64,000 bases of DNA from Diplolepis rosae. Taxonomy: Eukaryota; Arthropoda; Insecta; Hymenoptera; Diplolepididae. Made by a program: the position numbers and the translations under genes. The stretch spans positions 806,001-870,000 of the forward strand of contig JAPYXD010000555.1 of assembly GCA_030998225.1 (NCBI GenBank). The letters are read 5' to 3'. Position 1 is the first letter of the stretch, and each line of letters begins with the position of its first letter. Positions 32,001-47,000 of this stretch are shown here, piece by piece. The notes below the pieces were generated by a model, which was given only the letters and a program-made list of their open reading frames with translations, did no database searches and had not been told where the DNA came from.

Positions 32001-35000
32001 CCAACGAAGATGAGGAAGATAGATTGAGATATGCTCATCTTATAAAGAAAGTTGCTTATGCTTATGCAGAATCTATTGGAGGAAGTCCTTCGAATGTTAT
32101 AGATGATACTATTAGAATGTTGCAGTTTGAAGGATCTTTGGAAGAGGTAACATTGTTGTTCTTCCTCTAAGAGGAAGCTTTTTATTCATGACAATTTCTA
32201 AATGCTGAAAATAAGTATTTTTTACTGATTTCAAGCAAGGATGTCTGTTCTTTAAAAATTACTGAATTCTTTCAGAAGTTGAGAATATGAGAAAAAATCA
32301 TTGAGAATTACCAACTTACTGAGTTTGTATTGATGGGCGATCATAAAAGTAACCCTTACGGAAGATTTGTAAATTTTCATGAACAGTTCGAGAAACTTCA
32401 CCGAAAATTCTTGAACATTTATAGATTTTTTCTCATATCCGCAACTTGGAAACAACACTCAGAAAAAAGATTTGATTAAATCAAAGAAAATGATTTGTTT
32501 GATAGACTTTCTTTGATTTGAAGAAATGATTTGTTTAAATAAAATAAAATTTATTTGATTCAAACAAATATTTATTTGGTCCAAAGATATTTTGTTTCAT
32601 TTAAACAAATCATTTATTTACGTCAAAGAAAGTCTTTCAAACAAATAATTTTTTTGATTCAATCAAATATTTTTTCTGAGTGAAATTAGATACTTAAAAG
32701 ATTACTTAAAAGAACTAATTTTTTCCGTATCACACTTTTCTTCTTGACACATTATCTAAATAATGTATACAAATATCGTGCTAAATTTGAGGCAGTTCTC
32801 TCAAAAAATGATTTTGTCTAAATATTTTTGGATTTGAAGTGTCATGCATTAGAAAATTCAACGAACACAGGGGTATTTTTTTGAGGGTAGGAAGCAGTGC
32901 TAATTTTTAAGATATGCAGCTCTAAACTTCAAGCTTTTAACTCGGGAGTATTATTGACGACGCGGTTCAAAAAAAGTATTTTTTTCAACTGTGCAATGAG
33001 TTTTCTCAAATATGTTTTATACAAGTAATATGTTATACTTTAGGATGTTAAGAATAATATGCATTTTTTCAAACTATGGTATGCGGTACAAAATTTTGAA
33101 AAATACTAATCCAAAGTACGCATTTCGATGGGTTCTTCACTTATGGTGAATAATGAGTTTAGAGGGAAGGGAGCGTGCGTCTTAGCAACGTCACATCAAC
33201 TCAGCGTACGCATATGTAACAATAGTCGTATTGAGATAATATAAAAAAAAAATACTTTTAATGATTTATATCATTTGTAAATGTGATATTTATTTAATAA
33301 TACGAAAGGTTTTATAAAAAGATGCAATGAATTATAGATATACTCTATTTATTTCGCCAACTTTCTTGTGATTTTTGATCAAATCCTAATGCAAGTCTTC
33401 TTACCAGGGTAGTAAGCGGTTAATTCAAAACGCAAATAAGTCTTAAGATTTCAAGTCACACTTGATTAAAATGTCAAAAAATATAGGTACTTTGTATCAT
33501 ATCTATACAATATCTGGCGTTAGGTACTGAAAAAGTGTCTTCTCATTTTTCAGATTAAAACTCCTGTAGAAGAAAAAGTTGACATGGAATTAAGAAACAA
33601 TAAAATGACAATCAAAGAACTCCAGAGATATTATAATCGTAAGAGACCCGGAAGAACAACTGGAAGGGTAATAACAATAACAGAATTATTATTTGAATGT
33701 TAAATAGTATATTGTGATCAGCTCCGTAGCTCACACAATATTTTTTGCAAAATACGTCCTTAAGAAAGTGCTTCGAGCATCTGTAAAGCGGTATTGAGGG
33801 TATCTATTTACGACACGGTGGACTAAGAACGTATTTTTCAATAATATGTAAAAATACAGTATTTACTTGGTGGGAAATTTGAAATTACGTACATGAATAC
33901 TAGCCATATGTTAAAAACGTAGGATGTTTGCCACCAAGGAAACAAAAGCGATAGGCTAAAATCTCTGTGAATTGCGTATTTTCAAATGGCAGATTCAAAA
34001 TATATTCGTTTAATTGTGTTGTTGGCATTTGAATTGGTAAGCTTTTTCAATCGTCAGTTTGATCCCAGACCGATTAAATCATTACTTTGTTGAATATTGC
34101 AAAGCTACAATCCAACGTCATTGAGACACATTTATATGATTGAAAAGTCCTAATCGCAATTCAACAATGTCTCGATGCAATCGTTTTCAGATAAAATTGC
34201 AGATTCAGAAACCTTTCATCGTAAATTTTAAGATACGAAATTCACAGAAATTTCAATCAATCGTTTCTTTTTTCCTGGGCAAGGATGCACATTAGAAAAA
34301 TGTCAATATTGTCACAGCTGTTTAGCGGACGTAAAGAATGAAAACCATGGACGTAAGCAGGATTGGGTCCGTAACATACGTCACGTAACTTACATGGTTT
34401 TCGACACGTCGATAACTATGTATTTTACGTCTTGAGTTTTTGACGTCACGTATTTTACATTTTGAAAACTGTATGGCATGAGAGCGCCACTTGAATGAAT
34501 TTTAGTCGAGAAGTTAAAATAATTAATAATTAAATACATTCAAAATTGTTCTCCAATTGAAAACTAGAAGCTTTTTTTGTAAACATTATTATTTCTTAAA
34601 TTTTAAATTGACATGTTTGATAACAGGTCTGCTATTATATTGACCCAAAATTCATAAATAATATTGAGTAAAACTACATGTATAGATATTATAATAATTT
34701 ATGTTTCTGTAATGCCTCGCTTGCAAATTCAATGTTAAATGGATTGTCCGTGAAGCTGATATAAAAAATCGTTTCTTGGTAAATACACGCCTTCGTCCAC
34801 TCGTGAAAATCACCATAAACGTCTCGAATTTCTTAACTAGGTATAGGACAATAGTCTTCTTCAAGGAGGAAAAGAACCTCTCAGGTCAGCAAAGCCATAT
34901 GTCTCGAGTCGGTTTTGAGAACAGTTCAGATCATTCTGTGAGAGACTCCGGTAACAAAGTCTTCACGAAAAGTTTTTAAAAATGTAAACCTTGTTCGCGT

Positions 35001-38000
35001 TTTGCCATTGATAACCAATTTGGCATCCTTCTTTAATAATAAAATTTTTTCAAATTACGGTCGGTTCGTGTGCAAATTTTTTTATGTTTTCCGGTTTTTT
35101 ATTCACAGTGACCTCTAAATATTTTTTCAATTCGTGATTCTGCATACTGGACTACTTCATTTTGAATCGCAAGCTATGAGATAAGTTTTTCAATTCTATG
35201 ATAATCCTTATTTTAATTATTTCCGTTTTACAGAAATTTTGAATTAATCTTTGAATTTATGGCACCGAAGAGGGTCCCCATATGTGGCCGAAACGTTTGC
35301 CTTGCTTTCTTTTTGAGTATTTTTATACCTAATAGTGAAAATTTTAATCGAAGAAAATAAAAAGAATCTGCCCCTATGCCAAAATAACGAGAAATGAAAA
35401 AAATTCTATTATTATTTCTATTCAAATTCTGTAAATGTTTAATTATCAAATGGGAGTTGAAAATCTTGTTGCATGCTATATGAGTACAACTATTCATAAT
35501 ATTTATTTATAAGAACATACTTTGTTCAATTTTTTGCTTGATTAAAATTAAAAGGCTAAAGAATTAGATCAGATGTCTTTAATTTACGCGAAATAATTCA
35601 TCATGAAGATTTTTGTAAAAGAATATATATATCGTTAACCGGGGCTATTCTGGTACAAAAAGAGATTTTTTTCTTGTTTTCGCGATGCGATACAGAAGAA
35701 AAAACACTCTTTTGTACCAAAATCGCAGCTAATCCAGACCTTTGAAATATCTTCAAGCAATATGGCTGCCTCCCCGGTATTCCCTCTGTTTCCCCCTTAC
35801 TTATTTTGGGAACAGACCCCGCAGGCTTGGGCTTCGTTTATAGATATATTCTTACGTCCATGACGAAAACAGATACAATTTGAAAAGGCCGGCTGAAATT
35901 GGACGTCTTTACTACATCTCTACAGGGACTAGAAGTACTACTTTAGTACGTGTTTTGCAAAACAGATATTTAAATCAACATAGAATTATATCTTAGCTGA
36001 AGATATTCACGCGGGAATTCACATGGAAATATACAATTATAAATTTAAATTTTTAATTATACATTTAGTTTGCATTATATATTGCTTATAATCTAAATTA
36101 CATTTTGAGTATAGTTCAGATTTTACATTAAGGTCATGGATCAATTGAACCACATGCCTAAGTTCCTGTAAAAGTTTATGTGAGATATCTTTTTTATTTG
36201 ACAAAATATCTCCCAGAAAATTTGGAAAAAGTAACAAAAGATAACAAAGTACGCCTTCTATAGCGAACCGGCCGAAATTTTTGGCTTTAATAAGTAAGTT
36301 TATTGCCCTAGCGGACCCGGTTGAGAGAACGGTCAGAGAATACTCTGACCTCGCATTATTATGGCTAAGAACGATAAAAAAAACATTTAAGGCATTGCAA
36401 TTATGATTCAGTGGCGAAATTTGGAATAGAAGGTATAGGAATAAATACAATAATTTTATTTTTCAGCGATAAAAACTAGAAAAACATTGTATACCTGGCA
36501 CAGAAAGCAGTGCAGTGGTTCACAATTGGCGGAACGTCTCTACCGTCAAGCTTGACTATTGGTTCGAGCAAGACACAACTACTTTAATCTCACTTCTGCA
36601 AACGGTGAACCACTGCACTGCTTTCAATGACAGGTATATGTTGTTTTTCTAGTTTTTATCGCTAAAAAATAAAATTATTGTATTTATTCCTACACCTTCT
36701 AATTCAAATTTTGCCACTGAATTATAATTGCAATGCCTTAAATGTTTTTTTACCGCTCTTAGCCATAATAATGCGAGGTCAGAGAATGGTCTTGGAACAG
36801 TCAGAGAACGGTCAGAATATTCTCTGACCGTTCTCTCAACCGGGTCCGCTAGGGTGCATATTTCCATTACAGTTCAACATTCATTTTAACGTAAAAGAAG
36901 GATACAAACAAGTTAAAAGTCGCTTTCATGAGTTATATTGCTATTTTATTACCCTGAAAACAGTTTCTATGAATCAAAGAAACATTTCTTTGATATACGG
37001 TCAAAGAAAAAATTTCTTTAAATTGAAGAAAGTTTTGTTGATTCAAAATTTTCCTCTTTAATGTAAACAAATCTATTTCTCTGGACTAAAAAAATTTTTT
37101 TTTAATTAACAAAACTTTCTTTAATTCAAAGAAATTTTTTTTTGACCGTATATCAAAGAAATGTTTCTTTGATTCAAAGAAACTTTTTTCTCAGTGTACG
37201 CTAGGTTACTTCTTTTTAGTAAGAAATTTTGTTTAAATTGAAAAAATTATCCATGCATACAGTAAATTGTAAAAATGTTAACATCAAACGATGTTGACAG
37301 ACATTTTTTTCGTCTTCTATTGTGTTTTCTAAATTTTTAGGAAGATATTTTGTAAAATAAAAAAGTCTCGCCTGAAATTTTATAGGAATTCGGTTAAGTG
37401 GTCTGGTTGATCCATGGCCGTCATTCTCCAAGTATAGTTACTGCATTAGGATATTAAGTCTTAAAAACCATTTTTCCCAGTGCATACTTAAATTTCTTCA
37501 GAACTAACTATAGACCTAAAAAACACGGGTATACTCGTATACATACCCGTGTAGAAATTGAAATCAGGGCATTAGCAGGCTCTAATAAGGTTGCCTTATT
37601 TTATTTACGGCCCGGATAAGGAAATCCTATCAGGCCCTGATGGTGTTTCATCACGCTCGGCATGAAAAGGGCCATATGTGACCAACCTTAGAAGGTCCGT
37701 ATAAGGTAACCTTTCTCGTACCTTAGAAATAAATAAAGTTTTCAAGCGGCAAAGTTAATATTTTCATTTGAATAAGTGGAATAGAACAAAAGAAAGAAAG
37801 GGGGGGGGGGGGATTGTTGCTGTAAAAAGAGGAGAGGTTTCAGTGGAAACATGGACACAAATATTATTATATAATAATACGTTGTTTATGTTCAGATATT
37901 TAAGGACCCAATGATAAATAATTTGTAATCGCACGCTTGAATTAAAAATTTCATATTCGCTTTTGGATTTGAACTCTCTAACCTACCTATATTATCTACA

Positions 38001-41000
38001 TAACTAAACGCATTCATAACGCCCAAAGCCTTCCGGCTATTCTCGCTTACCATATTCCGAAAAAAATCTCGCTTATACGCTACTGCTGCAAAGGCCATAT
38101 AAAATGGGTCTGTACCCTGTTAATAAGCAATCTTTTTGTTTGAGGTATTTTAATCAGTTATGGGTCTGAAATTTTTCCACTTTCAATGACTGAATTAAAT
38201 TTCTATAAAACACGGTATTTTTGTATGAAACTTGAAAAAAACTTTTTTATCAAAAACATTATCTATATAAAAAGTTGTATACTTTAGAAGTAAACATTTT
38301 TAAAGTACGTTAGAAATAATTTACATAGTATATAACTTTTTGCATTTTAATGTCAAGAAACCAGTTGGACAATTTTTTGCAATTTCAAAATTTGAAATTT
38401 TTGGGCTTTGAAAGAATCCCACTAAATCAGTATAATTAACTATTTTAAAAGTATATTCAGAAAAATCTTGTTATTTTTACGAATCTAGGCAGGTTTAAAA
38501 CGGTTATGACAGAGTCAAACAGAAGCGAAAATCAAAACAAACGGCAGCAGCAAACAGTAGATCCTGATCACCAACAGAGTCGACCTTATCCGTATCCTAT
38601 CAGAGCCGTACGGGTACCGTAATTTACTTTAGTCTGCCTTAGTTAATAATAAGGGGATCTTATTCGGGCCGTATACAAACCTTATCAGGGCCGTTACATA
38701 CATTTTTTGATCAGGCAGCCTGCTCCGGACCCGGTCCGAGCCTTTTTTTAAAAAAATTTTCTGTGAAAAAAGGAACGCTTCCACTCCGCTGGGTATCGAG
38801 CCCAGGACCTTTCGATTGCCGGTCGAATGCTTTATCATCTGAACTACGCAGGTTCCACAAAACTTTTCTCACAGAATTTATTTACGCCAATTTGGCCACG
38901 AATATATCATGAACTATATACAAATTTTTCCAAATCATTTCAGTCTATAATTCATTATCATATAATTTATTTTCATTATTTACTCTAACGAAAAGTCTTT
39001 TAGTGCACTGTATACGCAGAAAAAAACTAAAGTAGTATAAAACAAATAAAGTTAAATTAACCAGAAATTTATTGAAATTAAGTGAAATTCTAGTCGATTT
39101 CACTAGTTTTCCTTTTAAATTTAATTAAATTTTCTGTGCAGTCCGCGTATTTCACCACTTTTTTTTTCAGTGTAAAACTGGACTCAAAAATGATTGTTTC
39201 AAAACAACAACTGAGTTTTCACCTTGATTTTCCACGTGGATTTCTAAGTGAGTATTTCCAGTTGAAATTGATCTTAAAAAGAAATAAATATTTAAGAAAA
39301 CGACAAACATGAATAACTTCATATGTTGAACCATCTATTAAAATTAATTTTTCACTATTTACCAATAATCTTTGTTTTTGAACTAAATTAAGATTGATTG
39401 GCTTGAAATGATTCAAGCGTTATTTGTGGATACGGAAATTAAAATTGATGCTTTGGAAGAAGTGGCAATACTTGATAAACCATATATTCATAAATTAATT
39501 CATCTTTTAAAAAGAACGACACAGAGAACTATTGGTAAGTATTCTACTGTAGTGACTAACGAAAAATAAATAAACTATTTAACATTATATAATTATATAC
39601 TTGTATTCACTATGTATAAATATAAATTTATGAAAAAATTAATAACATCTATCGTACGTATAGTACTTACTCATGAAAATTAGTAATACTTAAAATTGCA
39701 GTGAATTATCTTCATTGGAGTTTTGTGAGCGATATGCTGAAATATTTAGATACAACAAGAAGACAGTGGTACTCAGAGGCCATTAACTCTGGTCTGGGTA
39801 TAAAACAAGAAACAGAAAGGTATGTTAAACATTCAAATTATAATATTTAAATCAATTTGTTGGAAATAATATTTTTAGTAATTTTATTGAACATTATGAA
39901 CTGTTTGGTATTTTTAAGGTGGGAAGATTGCCTAGAAAACATGCCTATTACTGATGGTGTTTCATATGAATTTATTAAAGCTCATTTTTCAGAAATGATA
40001 AAGGAGACTGTAAGTATATATATAGATATATATATAGATATAAAATCTCTCAATTCTAAGCATATGCACAGAAATATAAATTTATATATCCACAAAAGAA
40101 CATACACTTCACGGAGAAAAATATAGAACTGACAAACTTTTCTCTGCCGTCTCTACAAAAATTTAGTTCTCCTTACAGAAAGTTTTGTCAAGCAAAAAGC
40201 AATAACAAACTCTTTTGTTAGTTCAACAAATAGGTTTCTTGGGAAAACTGAAAATTTGTTGGGAAAGCAAAAAAGTTTTGTCAATTCTATATCAACAATC
40301 TGGTTGGTTAATAAAACAATTTTTTTTCTCCGTGTTGATCCAAGTGAATTCTACATCATTCAAATTTAAAATCAAATTATAAGTAATTTTTTATTATAAA
40401 TTTAAAATAATAAAGTAAAATATTTTTTCCTGCAATCATTGTAAATTAATTACATCCTAAACAGAAAAGTTCAAAAAGATAAATAATTATTAGATTAAAT
40501 CTATACCGTTAAGAATTTATGGAATAAATGACTTGGACTTTTATAGAATTTGACCCTCCGGGATGTTTTTATCTATTTTGAGTAAAAATGACTCCATTTA
40601 AAAATTCCTACTTAACACCAAAATGTTAAATTTTTATAGAATCTATTCTGTGTAACTTTGATTTCACTTTTTAAACAGTTTACGTATAAGTAGCTGAATT
40701 TAAATAAAGATTGTAATATTTGGAGTGACTTTTTTAAAAAGTTTCTATCTGCACATTAAAAATATTCTGTTTCATCGGCATGCATAATAAATTTACAATA
40801 CCAATGCATATTTGCTTCATATCGGTAGTGTAAACTGTACATTATGAAAAAAAACTGGACAGAAAAAATTAAAGATTCTATTAAATTGCGACTTAGTCAA
40901 CAAGGATCTCTTATTGAATGATTAAGTAAAAGGATTAAACATTTTTAAACATTTTTTAAAAATTTTTCATTTAACTAGTTGAAAATGAGAACTTTTAATT

Positions 41001-44000
41001 TGCTGAATGTGATGATTACGGATATATAAAAGTTATCCTATAACCCTCCATTACTAGCACTATAAAACGTAACAAGTTTATTCGCATGGCTAATACGTGT
41101 CACTCATATTTTATTAGCTTGGTTATTTTTATAATAATATTCATTTAAATATTCATGTATACTCTCTAAATCTGAATCAGTCAAATGTTCACTGTTCGAA
41201 TCAGTGATTTGCCTTTTCACTGATTCATCAGTGGAAACAATATTTTTCACTGTTCAATCAGTTAATTTTTACTGTTTAATTAGTGGAAACTGATGAAATT
41301 TCACTGATAATCAGTAGATTTTGACTGATTCAGTTTTAGAGAGTAGGTTTGTTTTATATGAGATAGTTAGAATCCTGAATGGATTATGAAAAGGTTTCTT
41401 TAAAATCGGTTCTTTTCCAGATTTTTTATGAACAAAGGTCGTTATTTCGGAAGCAAGAATCTCTTTCCTTTTGATATATCGAAAAAAATTGTTGTTTAAA
41501 ACCACGTTTAACGTGGTCACGATTACTACCCTTGTCCGTCGTAGGAAAAATACAATGTTCCACTAGTGATATTACTTTGAAAGTTATGTAGACCCTTATG
41601 AAAAAAAAATTTCGCTAAGTATTTAATCCAATATTGTATTATTACTACAAGTACGTTGGACATAGGTAATAATCGTGCCCATGTTGAGCGTGGTAAAATT
41701 ACACAAAAATTGTTTACAGTGTATACTTTTTCGCAAGCCCCTGAATTTTACACTACAATAGTTCCTTTTATTGTCACTTTTTTCTGTGTATATGTAATTA
41801 AATTTCAAATATGTATATGAAAAGTTGTATTCATATATATTTTAAATTGTCAAATGAAAATAAAAGTGGTAATGTGCTTTCATGACTTAAATTTCAAATT
41901 TTTGATTGAAGGCTACTGATATGGCTGAAGAAATACGTAAAGAAATCGATTTTGAGATATCACGTACGAATTGGATGAACAGCGAAACAAAGTCACTCGC
42001 AAGGAATAAACTTAAGGCAATGAAAGTCCTGATTGGCTATCCGGAGCGGTATAACAACAGAACTGATTTCAATGCTTACTATAATGGAGTAAGATTAACA
42101 AATATATTTTTTCCAAATAACAAGTTCATTGATTTTATTCAATGATTAACAAACAAAATTAGTTGCACAATTAACACTAAACGTACCATGACCCGGTCAA
42201 ATGACCGGTTGTAAACTTTTAATCAGAAAATTCGCATTAAATGTTATCGTTTTTTGACGTTTGACTTCATGACTTTTTCTATTAAATATATACAATTAAT
42301 TTTACATTATTTATTTATATTTTTATTTAATAAATGTGATAAACACGTGTAGCCTAGCGTTATTTATCGCGACTGGTTATTTGACCAGTTGCGGTACAAA
42401 TAGGAATATATTGAATCTCGGTACGTTTAGTGTTAAATAGATAGGAAGAAGAAAAATCTCATTTGTAAATTTTATATGTTTTTGTCTATAGCTCGAGGTT
42501 GGTCCAGACTATTTTGAGAATGTTATGAATTATATTAAGTTTGCCACGAAAAATACTCTGAAGGAATTTAAGAAACCGTTTGACAAAGAACAGTAAGATT
42601 TTTTTATTGTTAGACATGTAAGATAAAGTTACCACATTTGAATGTGTGTTGAAGCGAGGGGGAAAGTGCATGTTTCTCATTTATGTACGCAGGGGCACGA
42701 GACATTTTGGGGCCCCCTCGAACGCGGGGCCCGGGGCACTTTGCCCCTCCCCCCGCGCGCTCCTGTGTGTACGCAATAAAAAAAATAGTTCATTGTATAT
42801 TATTATAAATTTAGGAGGTTTGGACAGAATGACAGATTTTGATACTGGTGGTGATAATGGGTGCGTTACCATTGGCACGAAAAATGGAGTACTAGTTTCC
42901 ACTTAAAACTCACAACGGCGCCACTTTCGATATTTATCCTTCACCGAAATTACTTATATCCTCCTTATATGACGCGCCTTTTATCCTCTTCAAAAAGTAG
43001 AAAACGCTGAATTACATTACGAAGATGTGTGACTTTGTCTCTCGCAAAATACGCTAGAAATGAGGTCTTTATGTTACATGTAAGGAAAAAAAACTTTTAT
43101 TTTCAACATTGAAAAAAGTGATTTACATTTTAAAATCTTAAATCTTAAAATCTTTTGATAAGAAACAAGTTTCAGGGAACATTATTTAATTATACATTCT
43201 GAATTTTTGATATTGTTATTGATTATATTGTTTGAAAGAAAAAGATTATTTTTCATAATAAAAATGTTAATATTATGTTAATTAAATGTTAATTACACAT
43301 GTATCATGTATTTAAAAACACTTATGCCTGACTAAACATTTTTTATATAAATAAACACCAATTTTTTCACAATCATGGGATTTAAATAAATGAGCGCTTA
43401 TTTTCTCGGGAACAAGAATCTTCATCACTTTACTATTGTATCTGTTAAAAATTGTTATTTCAAAAAATTTGTTTTTTTTTATGATTTAAGGCAATAAAAA
43501 ATTAATTTTTAAAAGTTGGATGCGGTAAAGTTGTGGAGAATCCTCTTTCCGAGAAAATAAAGTCTCAGAGATTTCGAAAAATTGATGTTTATTTGTGTTA
43601 AAAAAAGTTCAGTCGGGAATAAAAGTTTTAAAAAATAATATCTGTATGTTAACCTTTTCTTAATAAAAAAGAATATTTTTTCTTTGAAATGATATCATCA
43701 TCAATCATAATATTGCAATTTCTAATAGTATAATTGAGGGTATGGATTGCAGAACCGACACTGAGGCATGACCCCAAGCGTTGCCCCAAGCTTCCTAGTA
43801 GACAAGAGTGGGGATTCTTTGTTGATCTAGCGGCCGAAAACGCGATTAATTAATTTGTAATAAAATTTTTAACTCCTCATGTCTCAGTCAATTCTGATCT
43901 GTTTACATAGCTTTGAGATGAGAGACACTCATAAATACTGTGAAATCAGAATTAATTTCTGATGAAAAAAATTGAAATTCTGCAAAAAACTTCCTAATAG

Positions 44001-47000
44001 CCTGTTCTACATTTATTTAAACATTTATAACAGTATTTATGGGTGTTTCTCATCTCAAAGCTATGTAAACGTTGTTTATTGTTCAGTAATAATTGTTCAA
44101 ACAAATTCGCTGAACGACTCAATCCGTCGGTTCTGCAATCCATACCCTCAATTAAATATCTTTTTGCAAAACAGGCACTAAAGTAGTACTTCGAGCCCCT
44201 GTAGAGCGGCTGTAAAGTTGTCCATTTACGATCAGCATGTTCATATTGTATCTGTTTTCTTCCTTAAGTCCTACTTTCGTTCCTTATGTCCTACTTTTGT
44301 TCCTTACGCCCTCTGCACAGTTGCGAAAAATTAATTATATTTCCCCCCAAGCAAATACTTGATCGGACCGCAAGATGGCGACAGCAGCGATTAAGCTAAC
44401 TCCTTCATTGCTCACCAGGGAGCCATCTCGCACGTTCTGGGCTCAGTGCTAATACTTAATTAATCTAACCAAAGTTTATACTTTTCCATATGTTATTAAA
44501 TTCAATCAAATTTGTTTCATGAAATACTGAATACCCCAAAAATTGTACTTAAAATTTTTTAAACTTCAAGAAAAAACATTTTACGTTCCAGAAAAATATT
44601 TAATTGATCTAACCAAAGTTCATACTTTTCCATACATTATTAAATCCAATCAAATTCGTTGCATACAATTCGGGGGGCACGGCCCCCCGAACCCCACGGC
44701 AGGGGCTTTGCCCCCTGCACCCCCTACGGGGCTCCGCCCCTGGGCCCCTCCCCCCTACAGCCCTTTCCACCACCTTTCGTGCCATATTTATCAATATTAT
44801 TGTTATAACATGTTACTATTCCACCGAATCGTAATTGGACACACACCATTCTACAGACACTCGAAATACTTCTTTAGGGCGTATTTTGCAAAAAATATCG
44901 TGTGTGCCATGAAGGTCGGCCATTTTGGGACTCGACCGATGTATTCATCCATCCAAAGATCTGTTTTTCCGCGATGTAACTATCTTAAAGCCATGGGTCA
45001 TGCAGGTCAGGCGACCAATTCAGTCAGTGACTATCGATTTTGTCCTCCATGTATACAATTTTTAATCGAAATAAATCGGTCAAAATTTAGGAAATTATAA
45101 ATTATAGAAGAAATAGAGTAGCAAATAGTGTATTTAAATAATTTTAATTTTATTAATAATGCCAACTGAACGTCTTGAGTTTTGATGCACTGGTCTAACA
45201 CTGTCGGTAATAAACTCTGAAAATTTGCTATAAAATTACTCATTTTTATTAAACTTTTTTATATCATTATGAATATTCAAGACATAACAGACCTGTCTCA
45301 GTAATTTTTTATTCATTTCCTAAAATTTCAAGACGATATCCGATTCTCCGTGAAAATGCAGTTACAGAACTGTAATTGCCGATAACAGTTCAGTTTTAAT
45401 ATATTTTAAAATGAAATAAAATCCAGAATTCTTACTAAAACAAAGTTTATATATAGTTATATTACATGGTTGGATTAACATATAATTTTTGTCACGTGAC
45501 CTGCTTGGCTCATGCCCTTAAGCAATAAAGAATAGTTTTTAAGGCAGTTGGATGCATAGTTTAAAAATTGAATATAATTTATTCAAACTTCAAACTGTTA
45601 TTCTTCAGATGGTTTATGACGCCTATTACTTCTAATGCCTATTATCTTCCTCCAAGTAACAGCTTGAGTAAGTTAAACAATCTTAATGACTTATTTATAT
45701 TTTTAAGAAAGCAGTTTCTGACAACTCTGTTATATGTACCGTTTTCATTCTTTTATTCTTTTATTCTTATCAATCAACTGCATTAATAAAAATACAGTCG
45801 AGTCTCGTTTATATCAAGTCGAGCGTCTCGTTTATTTCAAGTTTCACGCTCTCCTCCACGCCCCACTATTTCATTGTCACGTGGCGCTCTGAGGAGCGCT
45901 CGGAAGAAGTGAGAAGAGTGGGGTCGTGTGGGGTGGAGGTGCATCCAGTCGCAATGGCAACTGAGGCAGTGGTGGGAACCCCTCAGGACTTGAAATCAAC
46001 AAGACTCTCGTTTCGGGGTACTTGAAATAAACGAGACTCGACTGCATATTATTTAAAACTTCTGCTAGAATTTTCCGAAAGATGAGTTGAAGTTTTATAC
46101 AATTAAAACTTTGTAAAATTAAAATGTATATAAGAAACTTCAGTTACTGTTTGGTAAATTCTGTCGCTGGATTCTACAACCCCGCATAAAATTTGCCACG
46201 GCGTTTTGGAGCGTTCAAGATGACCTTTTATGTCTTAAAAATCGTTTTTTGGAAAATAAAATTTTGAAACGTATCACTTTGTAGAAAATTTTATATCGCA
46301 TCTTTTTATTTTCATTACAAAAAAGTTGTATTTATTACTGTTTATGAAAAAAAACCAAGGTTTTTTCAGAAAAATCCTGTACCTTGGTTTTTTTTCATAA
46401 ACAGTAAGACATACAAAATTTTATTTTCAAAAAAACGATTTTTAAGGCATCGGTACAATTGGCGCGGTACTGTGCCGTTTGTAAATACTGTCATGAATCC
46501 GACCTTTGCACCTAGGTTATTGAACATTCCGGTACTTATATCTGAAATTTACAAAATTTACAACAGAACAAATTTTACAATCCGAGAAGCTGAAGCTTTA
46601 TATACTTACATGCTACGGAATATTTTGTTACAGTTTCTTAATTTTAAGAAAATTTTAGAAAACTGATTAAGTTACGCAATTGTAAGAAAAATGTCTAAAA
46701 TTTCAGTTACTTTTTCTCAATTTGACTTAAAAGTATCCTGAATTTCAAGTAATTTTCTATTATTTTTGTGAGTTGGACATTTCCTAAATTTAATTGAATT
46801 TGATAAAAATAATTATTATAAAAGTCATACTTATTATCCAAAATCGGTTGATTCATATATTTGCCATTTTTGTATTAGTCGTGATTACCCATTTTTTTGT
46901 AAAAAAGGGTCACAAGTATGTTTTTTTACTCTGTATTAACTGAGTAGCAATGATTTAAATTTTTAGTAAAACTTACAAAATCCGATCAATCGGTCCGTTT

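Noticed and set aside
36037..36450. 137-codon minus-strand open frame
   Set aside because: Lies in the 0.7-kb palindromic repeat; a related frame appears at 22818-23033 only because the repeat is shared.
44543..45100. 185-codon open frame, one of the longest
   Set aside because: It spans the GC-rich hairpin patch and the 20590-type repeat; the Pro-rich part is the hairpin sequence translated.
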